A DNA stretch of 64,000 bases from Sambucus nigra. Taxonomy: Eukaryota > Streptophyta > Magnoliopsida > Dipsacales > Adoxaceae. The position numbers were made by a program, and so were the translations under genes. The notes below the pieces were generated by a model. The model did no database searches. It was not told the origin of the DNA and worked only from the letters and a program-made list of their open reading frames with translations. The DNA lies in contig OX422216.1 of NCBI GenBank assembly GCA_949130495.1, positions 367,374,605-367,438,604 of the forward strand, written 5' to 3'. Positions 1 to 10,604 of this stretch are shown in pieces; position 1 is the first letter of the stretch; each line of letters starts with the position of its first letter.

Positions 1-463
1 CTGACAACATCCCCATGCCAAAGCCGGGAGGAGAATTTTTCATGGACATCGACTACTGGGATTTGAATAAATCATTCCGAAAGGATGATTATATGTTACC
101 CAACATTGACATGACTGTGGAAAACACATACAACCATAACCTCAAGTCATTTGTCGATGGATTCAGCAGATATAACTAGATCAAGATTCAACCTGACCAT
201 GAGGAGAAAATTGTCATCATCACCCCTTAGGAAAATTTTTGGTATACTATCATGCCACTCGGACTAAAGAATGTCGAGCTACCTACCAAAGGGTTACCAT
301 AAGCATACAACATGAACTCATTCATAAGGAGGTTGAATTATATATATACGACATGATCATTAAGTCTAAGACTCGAGAAGGTCATATTCCCGCCCTTCGA
401 AATTTCATTGAGAGACTGCAATAATACCTGATGTGGATAAATCCACAGAAGTGTGTTTTCGAC
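1..463 (+). pseudogene. T element: decayed Tat-lineage Ty3/gypsy reverse transcriptase
   Basis: Conceptual translation gives a recognisable gypsy RT of the Tat lineage: a DYxDLNK-like block near 45-80, a KDDYMLPNID-like block near 80-115, FVDGFSRYN near 150-178, then IHKEVELYIYDMIIKSKTRE near 320-375. The normal YVDD catalytic motif reads YIYD, so one catalytic Asp is lost. Stop codons and a frameshift interrupt the frame, with one TAG near 177 and another near 228. The window edge cuts the 5' side. After NPQKCVFDI (about 463) the sequence jumps to the RNase H linker, so the RT thumb and connection regions are missing. This is the left flank of the large nest. The same element resumes at 55720. 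Lineage assignment rests on family knowledge of Tat RT motifs. Confidence 0.85.
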
Positions 464-914
464 ATCTGTGACTACCTTGTTGATTACCCCATGGAAGGGG
501 CCAATGTTTGGGTATCCAAATGTACAGATGAAGACATCCTCTACACCTCTTAGGAGGACCTTAAATGGAAAATTTTCTTTGATGGAGTTTCCAACAAGAA
601 AGGATACAACATTGGGATGCTCATAATCACCCCTTACAACTCTCACACTCCCATTGACATCAAATTACACTTTTTTTTCACCAACAATATGATTGAGTAC
701 GAGTCATGCACTATAAGACTCAAAATCACCCTCAACAAAGGTATCAAACACCTAGACATCTACGAGGACTCTGCCCATATTGTTAACTAACTCCTCGAAA
801 AAAGGAAAGTAAAAAATGAGAATCTCCTACCTTTCCATGCCCACATAAAAGAGTTGGCCTTCCAGTTCAAAGATGTCATCATGCACTACATTCCTCATAC
901 AAAGAACAACATGG
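464..914 (+). pseudogene. T element: 5' part of Tat-lineage RNase H, cut by insertion of B
   Basis: The translation contains a DYPMEG linker, an acidic DEDILY stretch, then the RNase H core: WKIFFDGVS near 564-592, a TNNMIEYESC-like block near 682-712, IYEDSA near 760-777, and HYIPHTKNNM ending at about 913. The catalytic Asp/Glu/Asp positions of the family are still visible. In-frame stops are present, for example near 551 and 787. The domain stops at 914, exactly where the inverted LTR of element B begins (TGTGACAC). The missing residues (ADTFITMAFMVDIPKG-like) are found at 55720 onward, in register. The two halves were therefore one gene before B inserted. Confidence 0.85.
910..914. repeat. 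Left target-site duplication of B (CATGG)
   Basis: CATGG precedes the LTR. The matching position on the far side of B is CCTAG at 55715-55719, followed by CTGACACC. The ancestral T sequence was probably CATGGCTGACACC. Two mismatches are plausible for an old insertion, so this is an inferred, degraded TSD. Confidence 0.55.
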
Positions 915-1736
915 TGTGACACTGCGATTATTAAAATAATGGCTGGCCATCTCACTACTAAAATAAAATATGAATCTCATTTGGCTTATTCTTAGCAACA
1001 CTATCGAAAACTAATTAATTACTATCCACCTACTAATTAACTAAGTAGTGCATCAATTTTACTTTATTAAAATGTCGTAATCCAGACCATAAATAAAAAA
1101 ATTCATCACAACACATTCAACTGAATAAGTAAATTAAAATCACATAACTAAATACTAAAATCCGATACATGTCAATTAACTGAATAAACCATTGATACAC
1201 AGTCCACTGTAATACTCAAATAAATTAAAAAACTAGACTGAATAAAACTGACATTGGGCGACATGCTCGAAAAGTAAGCAAATGGATCTTATCTAGGATT
1301 ACAGATTTAGAGAACGGCTACAACAAATCCTACAAGCACTCCATATCTGTTGCAGCTATTGTAACCTGGAATAAATACTCATGCTTACCGTCCCTGTGGT
1401 TAGACACCTAAAAGTTTTGAAAATAATTTTGATACGGGTCAGAGCCCAAAACATTTTGAAAATATTTTATATGTGGTTAAAACGCATAAATAATTATGTG
1501 TGCATTCTTCCTTGTTTAAATTGGTGTCATACTCACATGAGATAAGGCTCACCCATAAATATAGTCCGCACCTAATGTATGCATTTTAACACCTAGTTAT
1601 GCTATCCCGACTAACTAGTCTTTATTATCCCCATGTCCATACGCCACCATGTATCATATGTATTTTATAATTTAATTTCCCATACGTTTAATAATATTAA
1701 TTCTTAATTATAATTAATCAATTCATATGAGATAAC
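915..1736 (-). repeat. B 3' LTR, segment 1 of 3
   Basis: This aligns by eye with the start of B's other LTR (36724-37540): shared blocks include ATTAAAATAA with GGCCA, TCATTT-GCTCATTCTTAGCA, CTCACATGAGATAA and TAATTAATCAATTCATAT. It ends at GATAAC, where solo LTR A interrupts it. The last five bases are A's target duplication. No gene is seen. Confidence 0.85.
1732..1736. repeat. Target-site duplication ATAAC, left of solo LTR A
   Basis: ATAAC lies directly before TGTAATACCCC and is repeated at 4597-4601, directly after GGTGTCACA. The uninterrupted paralogue near 37536-37542 reads GATAACTTTC with one copy of ATAAC. Confidence 0.95.
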
Positions 1737-4596
1737 TGTAATACCCCGTAATTTGATTGATTTTTATTTAAGGGATTAATTAAATTAAATGAGAATTAGT
1801 TGGAAATTAATCCGGGTATAAATACTAATGAGATGTGAGTTGGTATTTGATTATGATGTGAAAATTTATTATTTTCGAGTATGTATGGTGATACATGAGT
1901 ATTGATAATATTTAAATTGTCACGAGGCAGAAAGACGACAATTTGGAAATTTAGTTGGGACTCGCGTGTTAGTCGCGTCAGGAATGAAATTATTTGAATT
2001 AAAAAGTGAATTATAGTTTTATAAACAAAATGGTAATTTTGAGTGCACCAATGTATCCGGAAGGGTCGAAATAGTCATAAAACACTACCCGGGGGTTTAG
2101 TTTGGGTCCCGGGGCATTTTTAGGCCTTACCGGCAACCCAAAAGGGTAGTTTGGTAATTTTAAAAATAGGGGAATTAAAACCCACGAATTTTAGAGGTTA
2201 ATTTTATATTAGAAATGAACCCACTAAGTCCATAATTCAGCATTTAACAAGAAGTGGGCTACGGGAGTTAAAGGGAGAGTCCTAAGAGGTTCCAAAAGAA
2301 ACCCTAGCCACCATCACCATCTTTGGGAGAAATCTGAAGAGAGAAAGAGGAGAATGAACTTTCACCCTTCAACATCGAATCAGAACATCTAAGGCAAGTG
2401 GTTTAATTAAATAATTTCAAACTAATGTTTCCTCCATGCTTAGAATTGAATATATGTCTTATATTGAAAGTTTGATGAAAACCCATGAAATTGGAGATAG
2501 AATTCATAATCTTGGATAGGGATTGCATGTAGAATGGGTATGGATGAATTTCAGATCCAAAATATAACTTTTGATGATTTAAAAAATGGATTTATAAGGA
2601 GTACTTGTGGACATTAAAATTTTGGGTTTATATTTATAGGGTTTGGGACAAGGTTTGGAAATTATGATGATTACATGTTAATTTAGGAGGTATTGACCCC
2701 AAATATATGTTAAAGAGTTACCTAGGAGGAATTAGAGTAGTTTATTAACGTTAAAACTCAATTGGGATGATCTTAGTATGGATTTAGGGAAGAGAAATTG
2801 AAGAAAAACGAATTGGGGAAATTTCTGGGCGAAAACTGCCATCTCGTTAGAAGACCTCGTTCGAACGAGTTTCTAACGAGATGACAGTATCCCTTCTAAC
2901 GAGTTGGTAGTTCGTTCGAATGACACTCGTTCGAAGGACCTCATTCGAACGAGACTTCTAACGAGTTGACAGAATGGCCTTTTAGGCCTGATTTATTTCA
3001 AATGTCCCGTAGACTTATTTAATGGAGTAATAACCTTTCCTTATCGACTAGTGAGTATATTTGGGAGATTTGAGTACGTTGAGGAGTGAAACTTAGAATC
3101 TTGTAGTAAAACGGATGACATTTGTGGAGTAGGAAATGAATACCTAATTACGACATGAAAAGAGATGACAACTTAATTGTATACAAAATAGGGACTTATA
3201 ATGTATTACATTAAATGATGGTATAAGAATGAGAAGTATACCTCCATTGATATTCGGTGATATCTAAGATGTGCAAATGCTTAGTATATGTGGTTATATG
3301 TGTATAACATACCTACCATACTTGTTATCATGGGAGGTCTGCGTTCGATTAGGGCCATATAATCTTTGTGTGCCTACGGAGGGATTTAGATTGGTACCTC
3401 GAGGACATAGGTCAGAGAAGGACTTATTGAGAGGTTAATAAGTTTGATGACCATGGGAGCGTAAGTATGTGCATGACCCCTTTGATGTGAACTATGTTCG
3501 CCTCCATTTTGTGTGATTGTTGTTATTTGAGAACGATTCCTGAGAAATTCGGAATGCGTGGTCCTTATGTACGTGATGTATCGGGATTGGATATCAGAGT
3601 ATGTGTGCACCGCAGCTTAGTCTCGGGGTGCTAGTATTGTATATTTATGATGAGAATAATATACTATTAATTGAAATGAACTTTTATGTATAAATGTGAG
3701 TATCTATAATATCAACATTTTGTAAAAGATAAAATGGAAGATCTCTAGTGATTAGTAGTACTAAAATGGGAAACTGTGTAAAAGAGTAAAACACTCGGCT
3801 TAAAATAAGATGTCAGGAATTAAATCGTGATTTGTATAGTAACGTTAGATTTTATATTGGACCAGTTAAATACAGGCATAAATAGATTCGATTAAGGATA
3901 CGTCAGGAGTGCACAGATAGTCGAGAGGTGAGTATTTCATGTGAGAGCACATCCTAACATGTATTTTGCATTCATTATTTTATGTCATTAAAACACTTGC
4001 TATATTTTAAACTGTTTTCACCATCGGGCTCTGACCCGTTTGCTTCCAAATCTATTTTTTTTGTAAAACCTTTTAGGTGCCCAGCCACAAGGACACCATG
4101 CATAGGAGTTCCATTCAGGTGACGTACTATAGCTGTTGTGGAAGTTATAGGACCTTTACAATAGACGCCTCCACTTTCGATCTTGACTCTATGTTATTAG
4201 ATTTTTCTCATCTGTTGCGCATGTCGCCCCATTTTTCTTAGACACTTTATTTATCCAGTTATATCAGATTTTAGGTTGTAATTAATTTAGTGATGCAAAC
4301 TTAGTATTTGTTTATTCCTGTAATTGGATTGTTGTGAGGAGTATCCCTCCAGACTCATTACTATTTCATGGTTATTCCTTTGTCATTGTTGTGGTGGTTA
4401 TGTTAACATTACAAAATCTAAATTTTGCATGTTAATCGGATTTAATTAAAATTGACAACTCACTTTTTAAATATTAGGTTGCTAGTATTTGTTAAAATGT
4501 TTTCGACAGTGATGCTACGAACTGAACCAACTTGACATTTTGAATTAATTTAAATAAATGAGTAGATACCCGGTATTTAATTAGTGGGGTGTCACA
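1737..4596 (+). mobile_element. A: solo LTR of a Tekay-family element
   Basis: The 2,860-bp segment starts TGTAATACCCCG and ends GGGGTGTCACA, the same termini as the D LTRs, and aligns along its whole length with D's LTRs. Conserved blocks include the ATTAATCCGGGT start region, CCCGGGGCATTTTTAGGCC, the GGGCTCTGACCCG block near 4025, AGGTGCCCAGCCACAAGGACACC near 4075, and TTTTCGACAGTGATGCTA near 4500. It has no primer site, interior or second LTR, and is bordered by perfect 5-bp duplications. It is therefore a solo LTR, produced by recombination between two LTRs. A cluster of TTCGAA palindromes lies at about 2840-2965. Divergence from D is clearly greater than between D's own LTRs. No gene is seen. 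Confidence 0.93.
2840..2968. repeat. Palindrome cluster in LTR A (TCGTTCGAACGA core)
   Basis: Several copies of a CTCGTTCGAACGAG-like palindrome alternate with CTTCTAACGAG units. The cluster sits about 1.1 kb from the LTR start, the same relative position as the arrays in D and E. Confidence 0.75.
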
Positions 4597-4601
4597 ATAA
4601 C
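4597..4601. repeat. Target-site duplication ATAAC, right of solo LTR A
   Basis: This is the second copy of the ATAAC duplication. It is followed by TTTCAAGAATTATAATTC, which continues B's LTR as at 37543. Confidence 0.95.
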
Positions 4602-4749
4602 TTTCAAGAATTATAATTCTCAGTTATAATTTATCGATTCATTCCAAATAACTTTCACTAATTATTAAATTAATATTAACACTTTAATATCTCATGCCCG
4701 TATATGTTTCTATGCACACATAAATATGTAGTTCAATACCACATGAAGC

Positions 4750-4802
<53 letters not shown>
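4602..4802 (-). repeat. B 3' LTR, segment 2 of 3, ending in a (TA)n tract
   Basis: This continues the B LTR after solo LTR A. Shared blocks with 37543-37690 include TTATCGATTCATTCCAAATAA and CACTTTAATATCTCATGCC. It ends in about 44 bp of (TA)n at 4751-4794 plus CACACACA, where Helitron-like H1 begins. The paralogue has a short TA-rich stretch here (37688-37715). Confidence 0.82.
4751..4794. repeat. (TA)n microsatellite at the B/H1 junction
   Basis: This is a pure TA run. TA-rich DNA is the usual Helitron target, so the tract may have been the insertion site and expanded later. Confidence 0.9.
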
Positions 4803-4836
4803 GTAGCGGATACCCGTGCCTGAAGTCACAGCGAAT
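4803..4836 (-). other. H1 3' terminus: decayed hairpin and CTAC end
   Basis: On the + strand it reads GTAGCGGATACCCGTGCCTGAAGTCACAGCG in two parts: GTAGCGGATA and CCCGTGCCTGAAGTCACAG. Compared with H2 (38067-38095), the stem has two mismatches and the terminal CTAG has become CTAC on the minus strand. This looks like an old, immobile copy. Confidence 0.65.
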
Positions 4837-4839
4837 ATT

Positions 4840-6020
4840 TCCAAAGTAAGTAATCGAAAAATGGTAAAATTTCAAAAGTACGTTATTGCAAAATGACAAA
4901 AATATCGTACCCCAACAAGACAAAGTGTAATGTTAAAAAAATGGTCATAATTATAAAGCATTATATATCATAAATAATTGTAAACAAATGAAAAAAAATG
5001 GGCATAATTTCCTTTGTTTATTGGACAATTTACCCTATATAAGAAATAAAATAAAATAAAAAGTCCACAACAACAATGCAGATAGCCCATCTTGGACCTT
5101 GCATAAACAACATCATAGTCATTGTTTTTAAAACACCAATGTGTAGACATTTTAGAAAATTTGGGTAGAGATCTCTTTCTTTATAGGACTATCCATCATG
5201 TTTAAGAAATAAAAAATAGTCCAACAATACTATCACAATTATAAAATTATGCCAAAAAATATCAAATGAACATTTAGTTATGAAACACAATAATTTTGAT
5301 CAGCATTATCTTTGAAGGTCCAAGGAAATTTTCGCTGCGAGACAATATCAAGTATTGCAAGTCCTACCACAATTGGGACACTGCATAAAACAAACAAATA
5401 ATCAAATAATGGAAAACATAATTCAAAACTAATTACACTTAAACTCATTAAATAAGATTAATGATTTGGACCAGAAAGGCTAATACAATAGATAATTTTC
5501 ATCTGCTAAGTTGTGAACTAACTACCCATCCTTACTACAAATAATGAACATTATATATTAATACCACCCATATTAGATATTAAAGAACATAAACAAAAAA
5601 AATCAACAACTAAACTATATAAGAAGCTTACTGTATCTCAATATGTTGATTAATACGTTGGTGGAAAGTGGGTACCAATATAAAACATGACTCACATTTC
5701 ACTCAATCATTAGCGAGCTTCTACAAAATTAATATTTGAACCAAATGAGAGAAAGACTAATAAAATAGATAACTATTTGTTCTAAGTTGTGAACTAACTA
5801 CTCATCCTTACATCTAAGCATGAGCATTATATATCAATACCACTTATATTAGGTAGTAAAACACATAAAGAAAAGAAATCAACAACTAAACTAATTGTGA
5901 TGTGCCATGTAGTGCTGCCATTCAGATATGTAGTGCTAAACTAAGAATATTTTTAAAGCATTCATGATATGTAGTGTGCCATTCATTATATGCACTTACT
6001 TATAAGTTCATACACTTGTG
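4840..6020 (-). other. H1 interior, mostly non-coding; possible captured exon at 5316-5385
   Basis: AT-rich DNA. On the minus strand, TTTTATGCAG at about 5385-5376 looks like a splice acceptor. It is followed by a short frame containing VPIVVGLAILDIVSQRKFPW, which reads like a membrane-protein segment, but I do not recognise it. Two partly similar stretches (about 5480-5640 and 5745-5890, sharing CTACCCATCCTTAC-like blocks) suggest an old local duplication. Nothing else is recognisable. Confidence 0.35.
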
Positions 6021-6026
6021 AGAGAG

Positions 6027-6485
6027 TTAAGAAAGAACAGGAAGTTCCACTATGTTAAACGAAAAGAGTCTAACACGTCCATTCTCAACATGATAGAATT
6101 TTATAGGAATGTCATTGCAATGGATCTCAAGGTCCTCAATCTCTTGTTTAGATGGTGGATGACCGTTGGTTAGGTAGATCACAAAACTTGGATTCCTAGG
6201 AGAAGACTTCTTAAACCTTTTTTTAGGAAGGTGAACATCAAACACTGGTCTCATTTTCATTAATCTGCATTTTTTGATTTTTTAGTGATGAAACATTTGT
6301 CTTCATATTCCTTGTTTATAATCCCATCAACTTCATCGGGCCTTTAACATAAATCGACTCATTTATCACACTCTTCATGGAGCAAGAGACATCGTGCCAA
6401 CTGATAATGTAACCAGGAGATTTTAAGTGCCTATAAACCTCAAAACACTCATAGCAATATTCATCTTTTCCTTCTGCAACCTTCT
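6027..6485 (-). pseudogene. SEN54-like: Captured fragment resembling plant tRNA-splicing endonuclease subunit Sen54
   Basis: Two frames on the minus strand read as one broken protein. The first (6480 down to about 6310) contains CFEVYRHLKSPGYIISWHD and matches my recollection of the Sen54 domain (YRHLKSLGYIVGRHGVPW type). The second (6260-6027, 77 codons) contains RPVFDVHLPKKRFKKSSPRN, then PPSKQEIEDLE, then FYHVENGRVRLFSFNIVELP. This resembles the Sen54 C-terminal part, where the chain ends soon after VELPVLP. Sen54 is a structural subunit of the tetrameric nuclease that removes tRNA introns. Here a frameshift and a TAA separate the parts and the N-terminus is absent, so it is a pseudogene fragment. 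The family call is from memory and moderate; the coding nature is clear. Confidence 0.62.
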
Positions 6486-6489
6486 AAAG

Positions 6490-6780
6490 GGTAGTTTTTT
6501 CAAACTATTTTAAGATAAGAAAGCTTACACTAATAGAGAAATTTCTAATGGGTAAATAAACTTATTTAATTAAACTACTTTAAATGTCCACGGATAACAA
6601 ATCAACAAAACTTACAACAATATTAAACCTATAAAAGTAAATCTAAACACGTATGAAGAAATAACGTAGTGGAGCAGCCTATTTATTCTTATATAAGCAA
6701 ATATGATAAAAATAATAAAAAAGAGTTAGTAAGAAACAAACACAAACACAAAAGGAGTCAACTTTTATTTTGGAATGGGG
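6490..6780. other. H1 interior without recognisable content
   Basis: AT-rich sequence. I find no ORF, repeat or motif that I can support. It could be an intron or flank of the captured Sen54 fragment. Confidence 0.4.
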
Positions 6781-6786
6781 ATGAAA

Positions 6787-7010
6787 CTAATCAGAGTACA
6801 TCCACCAAGTAACCAAAGAAGTGGAGCACAAATCAACAGGATCTTGAGGGTAGAATTTGCATTTGGAGCACAAATGAACTCCATGTTTAGTTACCTTGTC
6901 ATCACAAGGAAGTAATATTGGAAGTAGTCTCCACATGAAAGCTGATATTTGATTGGAAGCATGATACAGCACACATGATAATAAGAGAACATGATATTGC
7001 CAAAGTTTCT
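6787..7010 (-). pseudogene. LINE remnant: reverse-transcriptase zinc-binding (zf-RVT) domain
   Basis: The minus-strand frame at 6972-6787 (61 codons) contains SNQISAFMWRLLPILLPCDD, then KHGVHLCSKCKF, then VDLCSTSLVTW. This is the pattern of the zf-RVT domain found at the C-terminus of plant L1-type LINE ORF2 and related pseudogenes (ISAFxWRLL, LPxDD, KxGxxLxSxCxxC, CxSxLxxW). The second Cys of the zinc pair is replaced by Tyr. No RT or endonuclease domain is seen nearby, so this is a short relic, possibly captured by H1. Confidence 0.7.
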
Positions 7011-7113
7011 AATGGCATTCCAAGTTGAGGTAACAATGAATTTCTCTTTATATTAGAGATTCCACATTCCTTTATCCATCCCTTGAAAATTAAATATCGA
7101 AAGAGAAATAATA

Positions 7114-7118
7114 AAATC
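7114..7118. repeat. Target-site duplication AAATC, left of element C
   Basis: AAATC precedes TGAAAATCTC at 7119 and recurs at 26917-26921 after TTTTCA. Confidence 0.93.
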
Positions 7119-7749
7119 TGAAAATCTCATTCTTCTTGTGTTGGCTCAATCTTGAGACAAACAATTTTTTAGTTATATGCTCTTGCATTTTTTTTATTCA
7201 AATCTATTTTTTATATCTTAAATCATATTTTACTAAATTGATTTATTATATAAATTATTTTTTGAAAAGAAAAATATTTGTTGTGTAATGTACAAATTAT
7301 TTTTTGTGTCATATAATTTATTTATTTTTTCTTGTGTGATTTTTGGTATTTTTCTGAATTTAAAGTTTATTTTATATTTCAAGTCTTTTATTTTATTTGA
7401 CTTGATCTATAAAATATTTTTTTTATTCAGAATATTTTTTGTGTTTTGGTACATAACTTTGTAGTATCATTTGTATTTTTTTTATGAGTATTATTATTTT
7501 TGTGGACCTTATAAAACTATTTTTAATTTATTTTATGAGGTTTGAGTGTTTGGCCTAAGTGTTAAATAATCATGTTAATTAAATATATCATTTGTCTAAT
7601 TAATCAAACATTTTAACACAAATTAAATTTGGCATCTATTTATTAAAATAAAAAAAAGCCGTTGCTTTTTTTGGCAATTTTCGTTTTTGCCCTTGTTTTC
7701 TTTTGGGCTTTAGGGTGGTTTCCATTTGGCTTTTAGTTTAAAATCTCTA

Positions 7750-8108
7750 TTTCTCTCCTCATTTTGTTACTCACTTTTTCGGCCGTCACTTTCCCCCTCT
7801 CATTTTTTTTGCTCTCTCCTTTCTCTCTCCATCTTAAGAGATTTTGTTTGGGAGCTTTGATTTAAGTTTTTGAGATCCGATTTATAAGGTGTCCGGCGGT
7901 GTTTCTCTTCCTGGTACGACACTATTTTTTTTTATTTCTGTCCGCTGTGATTTTCGGCGACCCTCGGCCACGGCCTTGTGTGGTTATTTTTCGGTGAGTT
8001 TGGCTCCGGTTTTAAGGAGTCCGGTTGCTGGTCTTTTTCGGCCGGTTGATTTTTTCGGCGACCCTGTTTCCGGTGTGGCCTTATTTCCGAAGACTTTGTG
8101 GGGTAAGT
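7750..8108 (+). promoter_or_regulatory. CT-rich run plus GC-rich island ending in a splice-donor-like site in C's LTR
   Basis: CT-rich sequence (7750-7830, TCTCTCTCC-type) is followed by a GC-richer island with repeated TTTTCGGCGACCCT and then GTGGGGTAAGTTTTTTTT. The layout of CT-rich run, leader and GTAAGT plus T-rich DNA resembles a plant 5'UTR exon with a donor site. It is conserved at 24200-24566 in the other LTR. Function is inferred only. Confidence 0.4.
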
Positions 8109-8148
8109 TTTTTTTATTTTATACATATATATACATATACCTATACAG

Positions 8149-8150
<2 letters not shown>

Positions 8151-8194
<44 letters not shown>
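8151..8194. repeat. (TA)n microsatellite in C 5' LTR
   Basis: Pure TA run. It encodes spurious Tyr/Ile ORFs in several frames. Confidence 0.9.
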
Positions 8195-8199
<5 letters not shown>

Positions 8200-10497
8200 G
8201 CTATATATACATACTATATATACATACTGTACATATATACATATACATACTGTATATATCTACATATACATATATAATCGTATTTATATATATATATATA
8301 TTTATATGATTTGTTATATTTATACCTATACATAAATATATACACACTTGGATATGTTGGTATTCATATATCATTTTTTTTGTGCTGCTATTTGAAGATT
8401 GATTCTAGTGAATCAATTTTTTTTGTTATATCTATTGCTCCACTGTTTAGATCTATAACTTGTCCAGTTTGGTTGTTTAAATCTTGGCTTGTTGAAGTTT
8501 TGCTACACTAGATCTAAGAACTGTTTGGGACTGTTTTTTTTTTGTTTTGTTTGTTTGGTTTAACAATAAAACGATTGTTGTTGTGAAATCACTTTTAGTA
8601 GATTTTTTTTATTTATCCATTGGCATTGACACTTGTAGTGTTAACCATTTTAGTTCCAATTAGTGTGTATTTTTTATTAACTGATTGTGTTGAGATAATT
8701 GTGGTGGTGGCCTAGTTGGACTAAAATATGTCAAGTCCTTTTGTTGGGTGTTTGTTGTTGGAACATATTTTACACCCAACTCATATAGTGTGTGTACACC
8801 TTTTATTGGACTTAGATTATTTTGTGTCACACACTGTTTATAAAAATAATCATTTAATCTAAATTAAAATTTATTTGGGTGTTGGGTATTTGTTGTTGGA
8901 GCTTAGTTTATACCCAACTCATTTAGTGTGATCACTTTATTTATTTGGAGTGTGATTTTTTTTGGGCCAACTTTATTTGGATAAATTTATTTGGACTAAA
9001 ATTTGTTGGGACTGAATTTTAGTAGGTTTATTGGGTGTTTGGTTTGGAGAGTTTATTTACACCCATTTCAGTTTGTGTGTACACTTTATTATCAAGACTT
9101 ATTTTAGTGTGTCACACATTTTTATTTATTTATTATTATAATTTGATTTAATTTATTTGGGATTAAAGATAATTTGATTTTTGACTCTAACTAGTTACAC
9201 CCTCTAAGTTGAACTTTTGTGTGTTCACTTTATTTAGTTGGGTTTAATTAGTGTGTAGTCTTTATATCACATCTTTATTTATTTAAATTTAATTTTAGTT
9301 AAACCCATCCTATTTTAGTGAGTCGAGTGCTACACTCTTTATCTCGTACTCACTTGACTTGGATTGGACCATTTGACTCGTACACTTTTTATTGCCTAAG
9401 TTGAATACTTTTTGTTGTATTCTTTTATAACTTAAGGTAGTGTTTATGTGTGTATGAGTATTTGATCCAACCCTTGTCATAGTATTGGTTATACTAAAAT
9501 TGGAATTTAATATTTGTAATCTTATTTTATTTATTTTAATTAAGTCCCAATTTATATGAGCTAAGTGCTACACTTATTTATCTTTTGCTCATTTTACTTG
9601 GACTTAATATTTTTAACATAACACCTATTTTAATTGATTCATATTATATTTGGTGTTAGGTTAATTTTTATCTTAGTTGCGCGACACAATTGTTGGAATT
9701 TTATTTGTGGTCATTTGCGCCAACTAATTTGTTTTTAGAATTAATCTTTACTTGAATATTAAATATTAAGGAAGACTTTACTTGTGTCTTGGGACTTAAT
9801 ATTTAAGCATTCTTTTTAGTATTTATTAATTCAACATTGTCTTACCTTTCAATTAGTCCTTGATTGGTAATTTGCCTTGTCAATTAAAATAGATTTAAAC
9901 CTTGGTTGTTTGGTCTATTTTTAAACAAGATTATTTTTGTTGTTTTGATTAAAACAATATCTATTATTATATTTGTGTGTTGCACAACTTCACGGGGTCT
10001 CGGGTTTGAGTGTGACGTTGTGCGTGCGTAGTGAGTGAGTGATAGTCTCTATTACCGGGGTGTTATTGGGTTGATTGATTTTCAGTCAAGTTGGGTTGTT
10101 TTAGACTAGGCTGGGTGTACGGGTTTGTATTTGCTTAGTTTATTTCATTGTGGACTTGGATGAATGTAATCTGTAACTTGTAATCGGTAATAGTGGACTT
10201 GTGTGCGTGTGTTGTTCTGGGACTAGGGACACGGGGTTTACCACTAAGGTGGGTTCCTCGAGAAAAAATCTTGTGTCACACTCTACTTTTCCTCACCTCA
10301 TTCTTAAAGGGAATTATTCTTTACATCTAGCATCATCACCTTTTACTTACTAGTGTGCGTGAGTGTTTTCTCACTTAAAATTTATAATAGATTTTTTATC
10401 AAAGATTAAAAGAGTTGAAGAATTTTTAAATAACCTAATACGCATTAGCAAGTACCCCTTGGTTCTTTCTAGTGTGACCCTTAAGGTCCTTTTCAAG

Positions 10498-10509
10498 TGG
10501 TATCAAAGC
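10498..10509 (+). other. C primer-binding site (initiator Met tRNA)
   Basis: TGGTATCAAAGC lies 2 bp after the LTR end. It matches the usual plant TGGTATCAGAGC at 11 of 12 positions. It primes minus-strand DNA synthesis. Confidence 0.9.
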
Positions 10510-10604
10510 TTCAGGATTCACTTTATAAAAGTTTTTATTCCGCAAAGATCCTGAACTCTTTTTAAAATCTATATTTTATATCATTTAAAATCTATTTTTT
10601 AAAC

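Larger units (their letters stand above)
7119..10495 (+). repeat. C 5' LTR (3,377 bp)
   Basis: This is nearly identical by eye to 23580-26916. The main differences are length changes in (TA)n tracts (8151-8194 here, 24657-24711 there). It contains a GC-richer island at 7860-8107 after a CT-rich run, ending in GGTAAGT. Downstream is a long T-rich, gene-free stretch with imperfect repeats such as TTTGTTGTTGGA near 8750 and 8890 and ACACCCA-type blocks. The ORFs it contains are artefacts of TA repeats. Confidence 0.93.

Noticed and set aside
2840..2968. TTCGAA arrays as heat-shock elements
   Set aside because: Heat-shock elements need GAA and TTC modules spaced by two bases; here TTC and GAA abut, so the match fails.
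7889..8335. 148-codon + strand frame, and partners at 8025-8309, 24359-24649 and 24483-24713
   Set aside because: The second half is translation of (TA)n repeats and the rest is an LTR leader-like island; the frame differs between the two LTRs of C.
10498..10509. tRNA-like sequences at primer sites (also 15456, 36710, 47243, 63577)
   Set aside because: Only 12-18 bases match tRNA 3' ends; no cloverleaf or internal promoter boxes, so they are primer sites and not tRNA genes.
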